The notes beneath the pieces are model-generated. The model was not told the DNA's origin and made no database searches. It saw only the letters and a list, made by a program, of their open reading frames with translations. 64,000 nucleotides of DNA from Astropecten irregularis (Eukaryota; Echinodermata; Asteroidea; Paxillosida; Astropectinidae): the NCBI GenBank assembly GCA_963971285.1, contig OZ020255.1, forward strand, positions 13,040,931 through 13,104,930, given 5' to 3'. This document shows, in pieces, positions 50,791 to 61,134 of the stretch (positions are counted from its first letter, which is position 1; each line of letters starts with the position of its first letter). Both the position numbers and the translations under genes were made by a program.

Positions 50791-51474
50791 CAGAAATGAG
50801 CAGGCAGATTTCAAAGATCGTGTTCAAAATATAGGATTGGACAGCGCGCTGTCATATATAATACACATACAGTGTAGTTCGTCATAACGTGATTTATAAA
50901 AATTGCAGATTTCGCTAAGCAGGGCGAATTCAGGCTCAAAAATTCAGATATATGATCTAGACTGAAAATAAAAAGACACGTGTAATTTTGTTTTTCCTGA
51001 GCTTGACCCAGAAATGAGCAGGCTGATTTCAAAGATCGGGTTCAAAATATAGGATTAGACTGCGTGCTGCCATATTGTAATACACATACAGTGTAGCACG
51101 TCATAACGTGATTTATAAAACATTGCAGATTTCGCTAAGCAGGGCGACTTCAGGTTCAAAAATTCAGATATATGATCTACACTGAAAATAAAAAGACACG
51201 TATAATTTAGTTTTTCCCTGAATTTGCCCCAGAAATGAGCAGGCAGATTTCAAAGATCGTGTCCAAAATAAAGAATTAGACTACGTACTGCCATATATAA
51301 TACACATACAGTGTAAACCGATATTGCATGATATGTAAAACATTACAGATTTCGCGCTGCAGGGCAAATTCAGGCTCAAATATTCAGATAAATGATCTAG
51401 ACTGAACATAAAAGGACACGTGTAATTTTGTTTTTCCTGAGTTTGACCCAGAAATGAGCAGGCAGATTTCAAAG
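50791..51474. repeat. Satellite block, 3 monomers (A-B-C)
   Basis: Repeat of 49,739-50,421 with one extra C (GTTTTTCCCTGAATTTG) in the B monomer. Confidence 0.88.
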
Positions 51475-51843
51475 AAATCGTAAAGCGCTTTAGCAATGAG
51501 CCCGTGTAGAAAACATATTACGAAGGCTGGGAACATGACCATATGTCACTGACTATGCCAGACGACTGGCTCATGCCACGCTTATAGGCAAGCCCGTAGA
51601 ACCTGCGTTGACAAAAATGCATTGTGACATGAAATGTTCTTTGATTATGTTTGTCATAGTCAGCAATATACGGTCTAGTTCCCACCTTCGTACATATGTT
51701 TGTGCAAGGGACACTTTCTAAAGTGCATGGGGATTTTTTTAGTGCACGAAGGTGCAGACCACTAAATAATTTCCCATATCGACTCTCATGCGAAATGTTC
51801 CGTTAAAAGAAATAACAAAATACTCAGAAGTTTCTGAGGCAGT
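51475..51843. repeat. S segment copy 22
   Basis: Full copy with GCGTTGACAAAAATGCATTG, CATGCGAAATG and a private AAAAGAAATAAC. It pairs with copy 24, which shares the first two changes. Confidence 0.92.
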
Positions 51844-52745
51844 CAGAAATGAGCAGGCAGATTTCAAAGATCGTGTTCAAAATATAGGATTGGACAGCGC
51901 GCTGTCATATATAATACACATACAGTGTAGTTCGTCATAACGTGATTTATAAAAATTGCAGATTTCGCTAAGCAGGGCGAATTCAGGCTCAAAAATTCAG
52001 ATATATGATCTAGACTGAAAATAAAAAGACACGTGTAATTTTGTTTTTCCTGAGCTTGACCCAGAAATGAGCAGGCTGATTTCAAAGATCGGGTTCAAAA
52101 TATAGGATTAGACTGCGTGCTGCCATATTGTAATACACATACAGTGTAGCACGTCATAACGTGATTTATAAAACATTGCAGATTTCGCTAAGCAGGGCGA
52201 CTTCAGGTTCAGAAATTCAGATATATGATCTACACTGAAAATAAAAAGACACGTGTAATTTAGTTTTTCCTGAATTTGCCCAGGAAATGAGCGGGCAGAT
52301 TTCAAAGATCGTGTTCAAAATAAAGAATTAGACTACGTACTGTCATATATAATACAAATACAGTGTAGAACGTCATAACGTGATTTATAAAACATTGCAG
52401 ATTTCGCTAAGCAGGGCGACTTCAGGTTCAAAAATTCAGATATATGATCTACACTGAAAATAAAAAGACACGTGTAATTTAGTTTTTCCTGAATTTGCCC
52501 CAGAAATGAGCAGGCAGATTTCAAAGATCGTGTCCAAAATAAAGAATTAGACTACGTACTGCCATATATAATACACATACAGTGTAAACCGATATTGCAT
52601 GATATGTAAAACATTACAGATTTCGCGCTGCAGGGCAAATTCAGGCTCAAATATTCAGATAAATGATCTAGACTGAACATAAAAGGACACGTGTAATTTT
52701 GTTTTTCCTGAGTTTGACCCAGAAATGAGCAGGCAGATTTCAAAG
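51844..52745. repeat. Satellite block, 4 monomers (A-B-A/B-C)
   Basis: Four monomers. The third opens as C (AGAATTAGACTACGTACTG), turns to CATATATAATACAAATAC and then has a B-like body with GTGTAGAACG, making it a three-way mosaic. Confidence 0.87.
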
Positions 52746-53114
52746 AAATCGTAAAGCGCTTTAGCAATGAGCCCGTGTAGAAAACATATTACGAAGGCTG
52801 GGAACATGACCATATGTCACTGACTATGCCAGACGACTGGCTCATGCCACGCTTATAGGCAAGCCCGTAGAACCTGCGTGGACAAAAATGCATTGTGACA
52901 TGAAATGTTCTTTGATTATGTTTGTCATAGTCAGCAATATACGGTCTAGTTCCCACCTTCGTACATATGTTTGTGCAAGGGACACTTTCTAAAGTGCATG
53001 GGGATTTTTTTAGTGCACGAAGGTGCAGACCACTAAATAATTTCCCATATCGACTCTCATGCGAAATGTTCCGTTAAAAGTAATAACAAAATACTCAGAA
53101 GTTTCTGAGGCAGT
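52746..53114. repeat. S segment copy 23
   Basis: Full copy with GCGTGGACAAAAATGCATTG. It pairs with copy 25. Confidence 0.92.
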
Positions 53115-54235
53115 CAGAAATGAGCAGGCAGATTTCAAAGATCGTGTTCAAAATATAGGATTGGACAGCGCGCTGTCATATATAATACACATACAGTGTA
53201 GTTCGTCATAACGTGATTTATAAAAATTGCAGATTTCGCTAAGCAGGGCGAATTCAGGCTCAAAAATTCAGATATATGATCTAGACTGAAAATAAAAAGA
53301 CACGTGTAATTTTGTTTTTCCTGAGCTTGAACCAGAAATGAGCAGGCTGATTTCAGAGATCGTGTTAAAAAAATAGGATTGGACAGCGCGCTGTCATATA
53401 TAATACACATACAGTGTAGAACGTCATAACATGATATATAAATCATTGCAGATTTCGCTTTGCAGGGCGAATTCAGGTTCACAAATTCAGAAATATGATC
53501 TACACTGAAAATAAAAAGACACGTGTAATTTAGTTTTTCCTGAATTTGCCCCAGAAATGAGCAGGCAGATTTCAAAGATCGTGTCCAAAATAAAGAATTA
53601 GACTACGTACTGCCATATATAATACACACACAGTGTAAACCGATATTGCATGATATGTAAAACATTACAGATTTCGCGCTGCAGGGCAAATTCAGGCTCA
53701 AATATTCAGATAAATGATCTAGACTGAACATAAAAGGACACGTGTAATTTTGTTTTTCCTGAGTTTGACCCAGAAATGAGCAGGCTGATTTCAAAGATCG
53801 GGTTCAAAATATAGGATTAGACTGCGTGCTGCCATATTGTAATACACATACAGTGTAGCACGTCATAACGTGATTTATAAAACATTGCAGATTTCGCTAA
53901 GCAGGGCGACTTCAGGTTCAAAAATTCAGATATATGATCTACACTGAAAATAAAAAGACACGTATAATTTAGTTTTTCCTGAATTTGCCCCAGAAATGAG
54001 CAGGCAGATTTCAAAGATCGTGTCCAAAATAAAGAATTAGACTACGTACTGCCATATATAATACACATACAGTGTAAACCGATATTGCATGATATGTAAA
54101 ACATTACAGATTTCGCGCTGCAGGGCAAATTCAGGCTCAAATATTCAGATAAATGATCTAGACTGAACATAAAAGGACACGTGTAATTTTGTTTTTCCTG
54201 AGTTTGACCCAGAAATGAGCAGGCAGATTTCAAAG
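53115..54235. repeat. Satellite block, 5 monomers (A-D-C-B-C)
   Basis: Five monomers. A and D read as one 146-codon minus-strand open frame (53,135-53,575) because GTGTTAAAAAAATAGG removes the usual stop between them. Confidence 0.87.
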
Positions 54236-54604
54236 AAATCGTAAAGCGCTTTAGCAATGAGCCCGTGTAGAAAACATATTACGAAGGCTGGGAACATGAC
54301 CATATGTCACTGACTATGCCAGACGACTGGCTCATGCCACGCTTATAGGCAAGCCCGTAGAACCTGCGTTGACAAAAATGCATTGTGACATGAAATGTTC
54401 TTTGATTATGTTTGTCATAGTCAGCAATATACGGTCTAGTTCCCACCTTCGTACATATGTTTGTGCAAGGGACACTTTCTAAAGTGCATGGGGATTTTTT
54501 TAGTGCACGAAGGTGCAGACCACTAAATAATTTCCCATATCGACTCTCATGCGAAATGTTCCGTTAAAAGTAATAACAAAATACTCAGAAGTTTCTGAGG
54601 CAGT
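54236..54604. repeat. S segment copy 24
   Basis: Full copy with GCGTTGACAAAAATGCATTG, the counterpart of copy 22 but without its AAAAGAAATAAC change. Confidence 0.92.
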
Positions 54605-55506
54605 CAGAAATGAGCAGGCAGATTTCAAAGATCGTGTTCAAAATATAGGATTGGACAGCGCGCTGTCATATATAATACACATACAGTGTAGTTCGTCATA
54701 ACGTGATTTATAAAAATTGCAGATTTCGCTAAGCAGGGCGAATTCAGGCTCAAAAATTCAGATATATGATCAAGACTGAAAATAAAAAGACACGTGTAAT
54801 TTTGTTTTTCCTGAGCTTGACCCAGAAATGAGCAGGCTGATTTCAAAGATCGGGTTCAAAATATAGGATTAGACTGCGTGCTGCCATATTGTAATACACA
54901 TACAGTGTAGCACGTCATAACGTGATTTATAAAACATTGCAGATTTCGCTAAGCAGGGCGACTTCAGGTTCAGAAATTCAGATATATGATCTACACTGAA
55001 AATAAAAAGACACGTGTAATTTAGTTTTTCCTGAATTTGCCCAGGAAATGAGCGGGCAGATTTCAAAGATCGTGTTCAAAATAAAGAATTAGACTACGTA
55101 CTGTCATATATAATACAAATACAGTGTAGAACGTCATAACGTGATTTATAAAACATTGCAGATTTCGCTAAGCAGGGCGACTTCAGGTTCAAAAATTCAG
55201 ATATATGATCTACACTGAAAATAAAAAGACACGTGTAATTTAGTTTTTCCTGAATTTGCCCCAGAAATGAGCAGGCAGATTTCAAAGATCGTGTCCAAAA
55301 TAAAGAATTAGACTACGTACTGCCATATATAATACACATACAGTGTAAACCGATATTGCATGATATGTAAAACATTACAGATTTCGCGCTGCAGGGCAAA
55401 TTCAGGCTCAAATATTCAGATAAATGATCTAGACTGAACATAAAAGGACACGTGTAATTTTGTTTTTCCTGAGTTTGACCCAGAAATGAGCAGGCAGATT
55501 TCAAAG
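54605..55506. repeat. Satellite block, 4 monomers (A-B-A/B-C)
   Basis: Counterpart of 51,844-52,745, including GCCCAGGAAATGAGCGGGC. A private TGATCAAGACTG replaces TGATCTAGACTG in the A monomer. Confidence 0.87.
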
Positions 55507-55875
55507 AAATCGTAAAGCGCTTTAGCAATGAGCCCGTGTAGAAAACATATTACGAAGGCTGGGAACATGACCATATGTCACTGACTATGCCAGACGACTG
55601 GCTCATGCCACGCTTATAGGCAAGCCCGTAGAACCTGCGTGGACAAAAATGCATTGTGACATGAAATGTTCTTTGATTATGTTTGTCATAGTCAGCAATA
55701 TACGGTCTAGTTCCCACCTTCGTACATATGTTTGTGCAAGGGACACTTTCTAAAGTGCATGGGGATTTTTTTAGTGCACGAAGGTGCAGACCACTAAATA
55801 ATTTCCCATATCGACTCTCATGCGAAATGTTCCGTTAAAAGTAATAACAAAATACTCAGAAGTTTCTGAGGCAGT
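55507..55875. repeat. S segment copy 25
   Basis: Full copy with GCGTGGACAAAAATGCATTG, the counterpart of copy 23. Confidence 0.92.
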
Positions 55876-56696
55876 CAGAAATGAGCAGGCAGATTTCAAA
55901 GATCGTGTTCAAAATATAGGATTGGACAGCGCGCTGTCATATATAATACACATACAGTGTAGTTCGTCATAACGTGATTTATAAAAATTGCAGATTTCGC
56001 TAAGCAGGGCGAATTCAGGCTCAAAAATTCAGATATATGATCTAGACTGAAAATAAAAAGACACGTGTAATTTTGTTTTTCCTGAGCTTGAACCAGAAAT
56101 GAGCAGGCTGATTTCAGAGATCGTGTTAAAAAAATAGGATTGGACAGCGCGCTGTCATATATAATACACATACAGTGTAGAACGTCATAACATGATATAT
56201 AAATCATTGCAGATTTCGCTTTGCAGGGCGAATTCAGGTTCACAAATTCAGAAATATGATCTACACTGAAAATAAAAAGACACGTGTAATTTAGTTTTTC
56301 CTGAATTTGCCCCAGAAATGAGCAGGCAGATTTCAAAGATCGTGTCCAAAATAAAGAATTAGACTACGTACTGCCATATATAATACACACACAGTGTAAA
56401 CCGATATTGCATGATATGTAAAACATTACAGATTTCGCGCTGCAGGGCAAATTCAGGCTCAAATATTCAGATAAATGATCTAGACTGAACATAAAAGGAC
56501 ACGTGTAATTTTGTTTTTCCTGAGTTTGACCCAGAAATGAGCAGGCTGATTTCAAAGATCGGGTTCAAAATATAGGATTAGACTGCGTGCTGCCATATTG
56601 TAATACACATACAGTGTAGCACGTCATAACGTGATTTATAAAACATTGCAGATTTCGCTAAGCAGGGCGACTTCAGGTTCAAAAATTCAGATATAT
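55876..56696. repeat. Satellite block left of the retrotransposon (A-D-C-partial B)
   Basis: Three whole monomers and the first part of a B monomer, which stops at TTCAGATATAT where the element's 3' tail begins. A and D again form one open frame (55,896-56,336), as in the first super-repeat copy. Confidence 0.87.
56691..56696. other. Candidate target-site duplication, left copy (ATATAT)
   Basis: The undisturbed B monomer reads TTCAGATATATGATCTAC. The left flank keeps TTCAGATATAT and the right flank resumes at ATATATGATCTAC, so up to six bases (ATATAT) may be duplicated. The AT dinucleotide context makes the exact length uncertain. Confidence 0.5.
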
Positions 56697-56714
56697 TATT
56701 ATTATTATTTATTT
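56697..56714 (-). repeat. Simple-repeat 3' tail of the retrotransposon
   Basis: On the element's strand the end reads AAATAAATAATAATAATA. Such short trinucleotide or tetranucleotide tails are typical of CR1/L2-like elements, where priming of reverse transcription starts. An AATAAA hexamer lies in the tail and could serve as a poly(A) signal. Confidence 0.75.
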
Positions 56715-57057
56715 CTTCTTTAGACTGGGTGTCCCATTCAGTGCTTACAAAGTACTGATCTCCCATGGGTCCCAGTTAACATGAATACATACAGTTTAAA
56801 AAATAAAAAAAACCACAAAAAATTACATTATTTTCGAAGTAAATAAAATTACATTGCACACAAAAGACCAAAAATTATATAGATAAATATTGGCTAAAAC
56901 ATTTCAATGTAAACAAAACAATAAAAGAGACAGTCAGATTACAAATCTGAAAAAAAAAAAAAAACGTACATGAAAAAAAACCCACGTCATGCCCCCAGTG
57001 CACCCCAAGCCCCCCCGGGCTACAGATAAAAGGTACACATAAAAAGGTGAACTATGA
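56715..57057 (-). other. 3' untranslated region of the retrotransposon
   Basis: Non-coding part between the ORF stop and the tail. It carries homopolymer runs as seen on the plus strand: 15 A at 56,950-56,964, 8 A at 56,973-56,980 and 7 C at 57,010-57,016. Nothing else recognisable was seen. Confidence 0.75.
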
Positions 57058-59457
57058 TTAAAATTGGTTAACAAAGCTTTGTATTGATGTGGGGAAAGGA
57101 TTTTTTAGTCCGGCTGGAATATTATTCCAGGCTTGAGCACCACGATATTGAAAGATATTTCTACCAAATTTGGTTCTAGGAAGTGGTAAAATAACATTCC
57201 CATTAGTACTGGATCTAGTGCGATGTGAATGGTGTTCGTTGACCCTAATAAAATTGTCACTAAGATAAGTTGGAACCAACCCCGCTAAACATTTAAAAAC
57301 CATGGTGTTCAGATGCAATTCCCTTCGTTCATGTAAAGTTTTCCAGCCCAGGCGATTAAATATGTCACTAGTAGATGTTCTGTAGGGAGCATTTAAAATA
57401 ATTCGTCCTGCCCTGTTGAGAAGTTTGTCAATATGTTGAATGTGCGTTTTAGCAGCGTTGGTCCAAACAATATCACAGTAATCAAAATGGGGGAAAATAA
57501 TTGACTTAACAATAAGATTCAACGTTTTTGTGGGAAGAATCTTCTTAACACGGTTAAGGAAACCAATGCGCTTGGATATCGTGGAGCTAATGTAATTTAA
57601 GTGCTCAGTCCACTTGAGGTTTGGATCAATGTAAACACCAAGATACTTCATACAAAAGGTTTGTTCAAGAGGCACATCGTTAAAAAGAATGTTCATTGAC
57701 GGCTGTTGGATTTTAGCCAGTCGTTGAGCCGATCCAATCAACATACTCTTGGATTTCGAACTGTTAAGAACCAGTCTATTATTTCTTAACCAAGTGCTTA
57801 TTCTACTCATGTCATTATTAAGGTTGTTGTTGATTTGATCGATATTTTTGTCGGCATAAAAAATGGCAGTGTCATCGGCATAAAGTGAAATCTTAGAATG
57901 TTCAACCATGGAGGGGAGATCATTGATAAAAATTGTAAAAAGTAACGGGCCTAGAATACTTCCTTGAGGGACGCCAAAACAAATAGAATTGGAGCACTTA
58001 GAAAGAACATTTCCCACCTTTGTAACCTGTCGTCTCCCCGCCAGGTAGGACCGGAACCAGTCCAGCTCCAGACCACTTACACCTATGGCGTTTAATTTGT
58101 GGAGGAGAATTGTGTGATTGACTGTATCAAAGGCCTTCCGAAGGTCCAAGAAGACTACTCCAGTTATTTTACCGGTATCCATTTGTTGCAGGAGAAAATC
58201 AGAAACATCAAGTAATGTAGTCTGGGTTGAGTGAAGTGGTCTGAAGCCGGACTGCTCTCGTGCCAAAATATTCCTGTCGTGGAGAAAACAAGAAAGTTGG
58301 TCATGTACAATACGTTCAAAAACTTTCATTACACTAGATATAACGGATATAGGCCGATAATTATTAGGGTCACTCGGTGAACCACCTTTTAAAATCGGTG
58401 TTACTTTGCCCAGCTTCCACTCATCAGGTACAATCCCACTCTGCAAACTAAGTTGGAAAATGTATGAAAGTGGTCTGGCAAGAATGGCGGCGCCTGATTT
58501 TAAAAAACGTCCATTAATTTCATCCAAACCGTAAGCTTTCCCAGTAGGAATATTCTTGAGAAGTTTCAGTACCCGACAAGTAGAAATTGGGCTAAAGTTA
58601 AAATTTGTAGAATCATCCATTGTCACATTAAAACTGTTAAAATTAGTTTCAGGGAAGTCAAAGAGACTGTCTTGAGATTGTCCAACATTTGCAAAGTGTT
58701 CATTAAAAACATTAGCCAGATCACTACTTTTCTTTGTATCCATTAAATCTGTAAAGGCTTGAGTAGATTTCTTACTGGGTATAATGCCTTTCAAAATTTT
58801 CCAAAGATTACGGGAGTTACTCCCATTGTTTTTGATCATTTCATGATAATACTGCCTTTTCAGTTTTACGGCTAGATTGTTCAGTCTGTTTCGGAGAGTT
58901 TTGGCTCGCCCAATGTGGCCGTCATTTTGAGTTGCGTTGGCAAGATGTCGGGCTTTCAGTGAATTCCGTCGGAGTTCCAGGTATTCCTCAGTTATCCACT
59001 CTGCCTTCTTTGACGACACTCTCAGTATCTTCATTGGGCAATATGTGTTACAAAGTTCCAAAAACATAGATTTGAACAAGTTCCAGGCTGTATTAGGGTC
59101 CTCAACAAGTTGAAGTAGGTCCCATGGCAAGTCTCCCAGATCACTATTGAAAGCTTGTTCGTTGAAGTTACGGAAAGACCGGGCATTTATATATCTCTGT
59201 TGATTGGGAATTTTAACGGATTTACGAGCAGCAAATATGAGTGAATGGTCACTAATGTTACACGTAATCGAGGCAGATTTACAGTACATTTGTGGTCGAT
59301 TTGTCCAGATATGGTCAATGCAGGTGGAGCTGTGATCAGTTATCCTCGTGGGACTTGATATATATGATCTACACTGAAAATAAAAAGACACGTGTAATTT
59401 AGTTTTTCCTGAATTTGCCCCAGAAATGAGCAGGCAGATTTCAAAGATCGTGTCCAA
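57058..59457 (-). CDS. Retrotransposon ORF2 fragment: endonuclease C-terminus and reverse transcriptase
   Basis: Reverse transcriptase used in target-primed retrotransposition. The open frame is 799 codons, but residues 1-33 or so are satellite read in frame across the 5' junction; element sequence starts near SSPTRITD (34-41). Residues 36-78 are the end of an endonuclease domain, with SPTRITDHSSTCIDHIWTN and the ISDH catalytic-type motif at 68-71. RT motifs in order: GLDEINGRFLK (310-320), PDEWKLGKVTPILKGG (344-359), NNYRPISVISS (365-375), QSGFR (402-406), VVFLDLRKAFDTVNH (434-448, catalytic Asp 438), GVPQGSILGPLLF (495-507), YADD (526-529) and KYLGVYID (604-611). The C-terminus has the FGRNIFQYRGAQAWNNIP motif (764-781) usual in CR1/L2/Jockey proteins. 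There are no internal stops. It ends in TAA at 57,058-57,060. Full-length proteins of this type usually carry a complete endonuclease, so this copy is probably not autonomous. The first Met is a satellite codon and need not be used. Confidence 0.88.
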   Translation of the reverse strand: MDTIFEICLLISGANSGKTKLHVSFYFQCRSYISSPTRITDHSSTCIDHIWTNRPQMYCKSASITCNISDHSLIFAARKSVKIPNQQRYINARSFRNFNEQAFNSDLGDLPWDLLQLVEDPNTAWNLFKSMFLELCNTYCPMKILRVSSKKAEWITEEYLELRRNSLKARHLANATQNDGHIGRAKTLRNRLNNLAVKLKRQYYHEMIKNNGSNSRNLWKILKGIIPSKKSTQAFTDLMDTKKSSDLANVFNEHFANVGQSQDSLFDFPETNFNSFNVTMDDSTNFNFSPISTCRVLKLLKNIPTGKAYGLDEINGRFLKSGAAILARPLSYIFQLSLQSGIVPDEWKLGKVTPILKGGSPSDPNNYRPISVISSVMKVFERIVHDQLSCFLHDRNILAREQSGFRPLHSTQTTLLDVSDFLLQQMDTGKITGVVFLDLRKAFDTVNHTILLHKLNAIGVSGLELDWFRSYLAGRRQVTKVGNVLSKCSNSICFGVPQGSILGPLLFTIFINDLPSMVEHSKISLYADDTAIFYADKNIDQINNNLNNDMSRISTWLRNNRLVLNSSKSKSMLIGSAQRLAKIQQPSMNILFNDVPLEQTFCMKYLGVYIDPNLKWTEHLNYISSTISKRIGFLNRVKKILPTKTLNLIVKSIIFPHFDYCDIVWTNAAKTHIQHIDKLLNRAGRIILNAPYRTSTSDIFNRLGWKTLHERRELHLNTMVFKCLAGLVPTYLSDNFIRVNEHHSHRTRSSTNGNVILPLPRTKFGRNIFQYRGAQAWNNIPAGLKNPFPTSIQSFVNQF
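59360..59365. other. Candidate target-site duplication, right copy (ATATAT)
   Basis: ATATAT directly before GATCTACACTG, where the interrupted B monomer resumes. It matches the left copy. The preceding GGACTTGAT belongs to the element or to untemplated bases at its 5' junction. Confidence 0.5.
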
Positions 59458-60765
59458 AATAAAGAATTAGACTACGTACTGCCATATATAATACACACAC
59501 AGTGTAAACCGATATTGCATGATATGTAAAACATTACAGATTTCGCGCTGCAGGGCAAATTCAGGCTCAAATATTCAGATAAATGATCTAGACTGAACAT
59601 AAAAGGACACGTGTAATTTTGTTTTTCCTGAGTTTGACCCAGAAATGAGCAGGCTGATTTCAAAGATCGGGTTCAAAATATAGGATTAGACTGCGTGCTG
59701 CCATATTGTAATACACATACAGTGTAGCACGTCATAACGTGATTTATAAAACATTGCAGATTTCGCTAAGCAGGGCGACTTCAGGCTCAAATATTCAGAT
59801 AAATGATCTAGACTGAACATAAAAGGACACGTGTAATTTTGTTTTTCCTGAGTTTGACCCAGAAATGAGCAGGCTGATTTCAAAGATCGGGTTCAAAATA
59901 TAGGATTAGACTGCGTGCTGCCATATTGTAATACACATACAGTGTAGCACGTCATAACGTGATTTATAAAACATTGCTGATTTCGCTTAGCAGGGCGACT
60001 TCAGGTTCAAAAATTCAGATAATATATGATCTACACTTAAAATAAAAACACACGTGTAATTTAGTTTTTCCTGAATTTGCCCCAGAAATGAGCAGGCAGA
60101 TTTCAAAGATCGTTTTCAAAATATAGGATTGGACAGCGCGCTGTCATATATAATATACATACAGTGTAGAACGTCATAACGTGATTTATAAAACATTGCA
60201 GATTTCGCTAAGCAGGGCGACTTTAGGTTCAAAAATTCAGATATATGATCTACACTGAAAATAAAAAGACACGTGTAATTTAGTTTTTCCTGAATTTGCC
60301 CCAGAAATGAGCGGGCAGATTTCAAAGATCGTGTTCAAAATAAAGAATTAGACTACGTACTGTCATATATAATACAAATACAGTGTAGAACGTCATAACG
60401 TGATTTATAAAACATTGCAGATTTCGCTAAGCAGGGCGACTTCAGGTTCAAAAATTCAGATATATGATCTACACTGAAAATAAAAAGACACGTGTAATTT
60501 AGTTTTTCCTGAATTTGCCCCAGAAATGAGCAGGCAGATTTCAAAGATCGTGTCCAAAATAAAGAATTAGACTACGTACTGCCATATATAATACACATAC
60601 AGTGTAAACCGATATTGCATGATATGTAAAACATTACAGATTTCGCGCTGCAGGGCAAATTCAGGCTCAAATATTCAGATAAATGATCTAGACTGAACAT
60701 AAAAGGACACGTGTAATTTTGTTTTTCCTGAGTTTGACCCAGAAATGAGCAGGCAGATTTCAAAG
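59360..60765. repeat. Satellite block right of the retrotransposon
   Basis: The rest of the interrupted B monomer, then C (CACACACAG), the B/C chimera, B, a D/B mosaic, an A/B mosaic and C, ending at S copy 26. With the left part this unit spans ten monomers after removing the insertion. CAGATAATATATGATC near 60,020, with ACACACGTG, ties it to the block at 41.4-43.1 kb. Confidence 0.85.
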
Positions 60766-61134
60766 AAATCGTAAAGCGCTTTAGCAATGAGCCCGTGTAG
60801 AAAACATATTACAAAGGCTGGGAACATGACCATATGTCACTGACTATGCCAGACGACTGGCTCATGCCACGCTTATAGGCAAGCCCGTAGAACCTGCGTG
60901 GACAAAAATGAATTGTGTCATGAAATGTTCTTTGATTATGTTTGTCATAGTCAGCAATATACGGTCTAGTTCCCACCTTCGTACATATGTTTGTGCAAGG
61001 GACACTTTCTAAAGTGCATGGGGATTTTTTTAGTGCACGAAGGTGCAGACCACTAAATAATTTCCCATATCGACTCTCATTCGAAATGTTCCGTTAAAAG
61101 TAATAACAAAATACTCAGAAGTTTCTGAGGCAGT
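60766..61134. repeat. S segment copy 26
   Basis: Full copy of the copy-20 type (GTGTCATGAAATG, CTCATTCGAAATG) with a private ATTACAAAGGCTGG. It resembles copies 20-21 more than the physically closer copies 22-25. Confidence 0.92.

Larger units (their letters stand above)
51475..54235. repeat. 2.76-kb super-repeat, copy 1
   Basis: Contains S copies 22 and 23 with blocks of 4 and 5 monomers. The same series returns 2,761 bp later, with monomer markers such as GCCCAGGAAATGAGCGGGC and S markers (GCGTTGAC then GCGTGGAC) in the same order. Confidence 0.87.
54236..56696. repeat. 2.76-kb super-repeat, copy 2 (interrupted)
   Basis: Matches copy 1 in order and markers up to the B monomer, where the retrotransposon is inserted. 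After the insertion the array does not continue with the expected C monomer and S. It instead has a C monomer with CACACACAG and a B/C chimera, so the downstream side was rearranged. Confidence 0.82.
56697..59359 (-). mobile_element. 5'-truncated non-LTR retrotransposon (CR1/L2-like)
   Basis: A 2.66-kb insertion with no similarity to the satellite, inside a B monomer and oriented on the minus strand. From its 5' side (high coordinates) it holds the C-terminal part of an apurinic-type endonuclease domain, a complete reverse transcriptase, a 3' UTR of about 360 bp and a TAA/TAAA-rich 3' tail. There are no long terminal repeats. The missing first ORF and endonuclease N-terminus fit incomplete reverse transcription from the 3' end, the usual outcome for this class. 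The reading frame is unbroken, so insertion was fairly recent. The CR1/L2 assignment rests on motif style and the short simple-repeat tail, without a tree. Confidence 0.9.

Noticed and set aside
56697-59359. LTR retrotransposon or endogenous retrovirus
   Set aside because: There are no long terminal repeats, protease, integrase or RNase H-integrase order. The endonuclease fragment, RT motif style and simple-repeat tail fit a non-LTR element.
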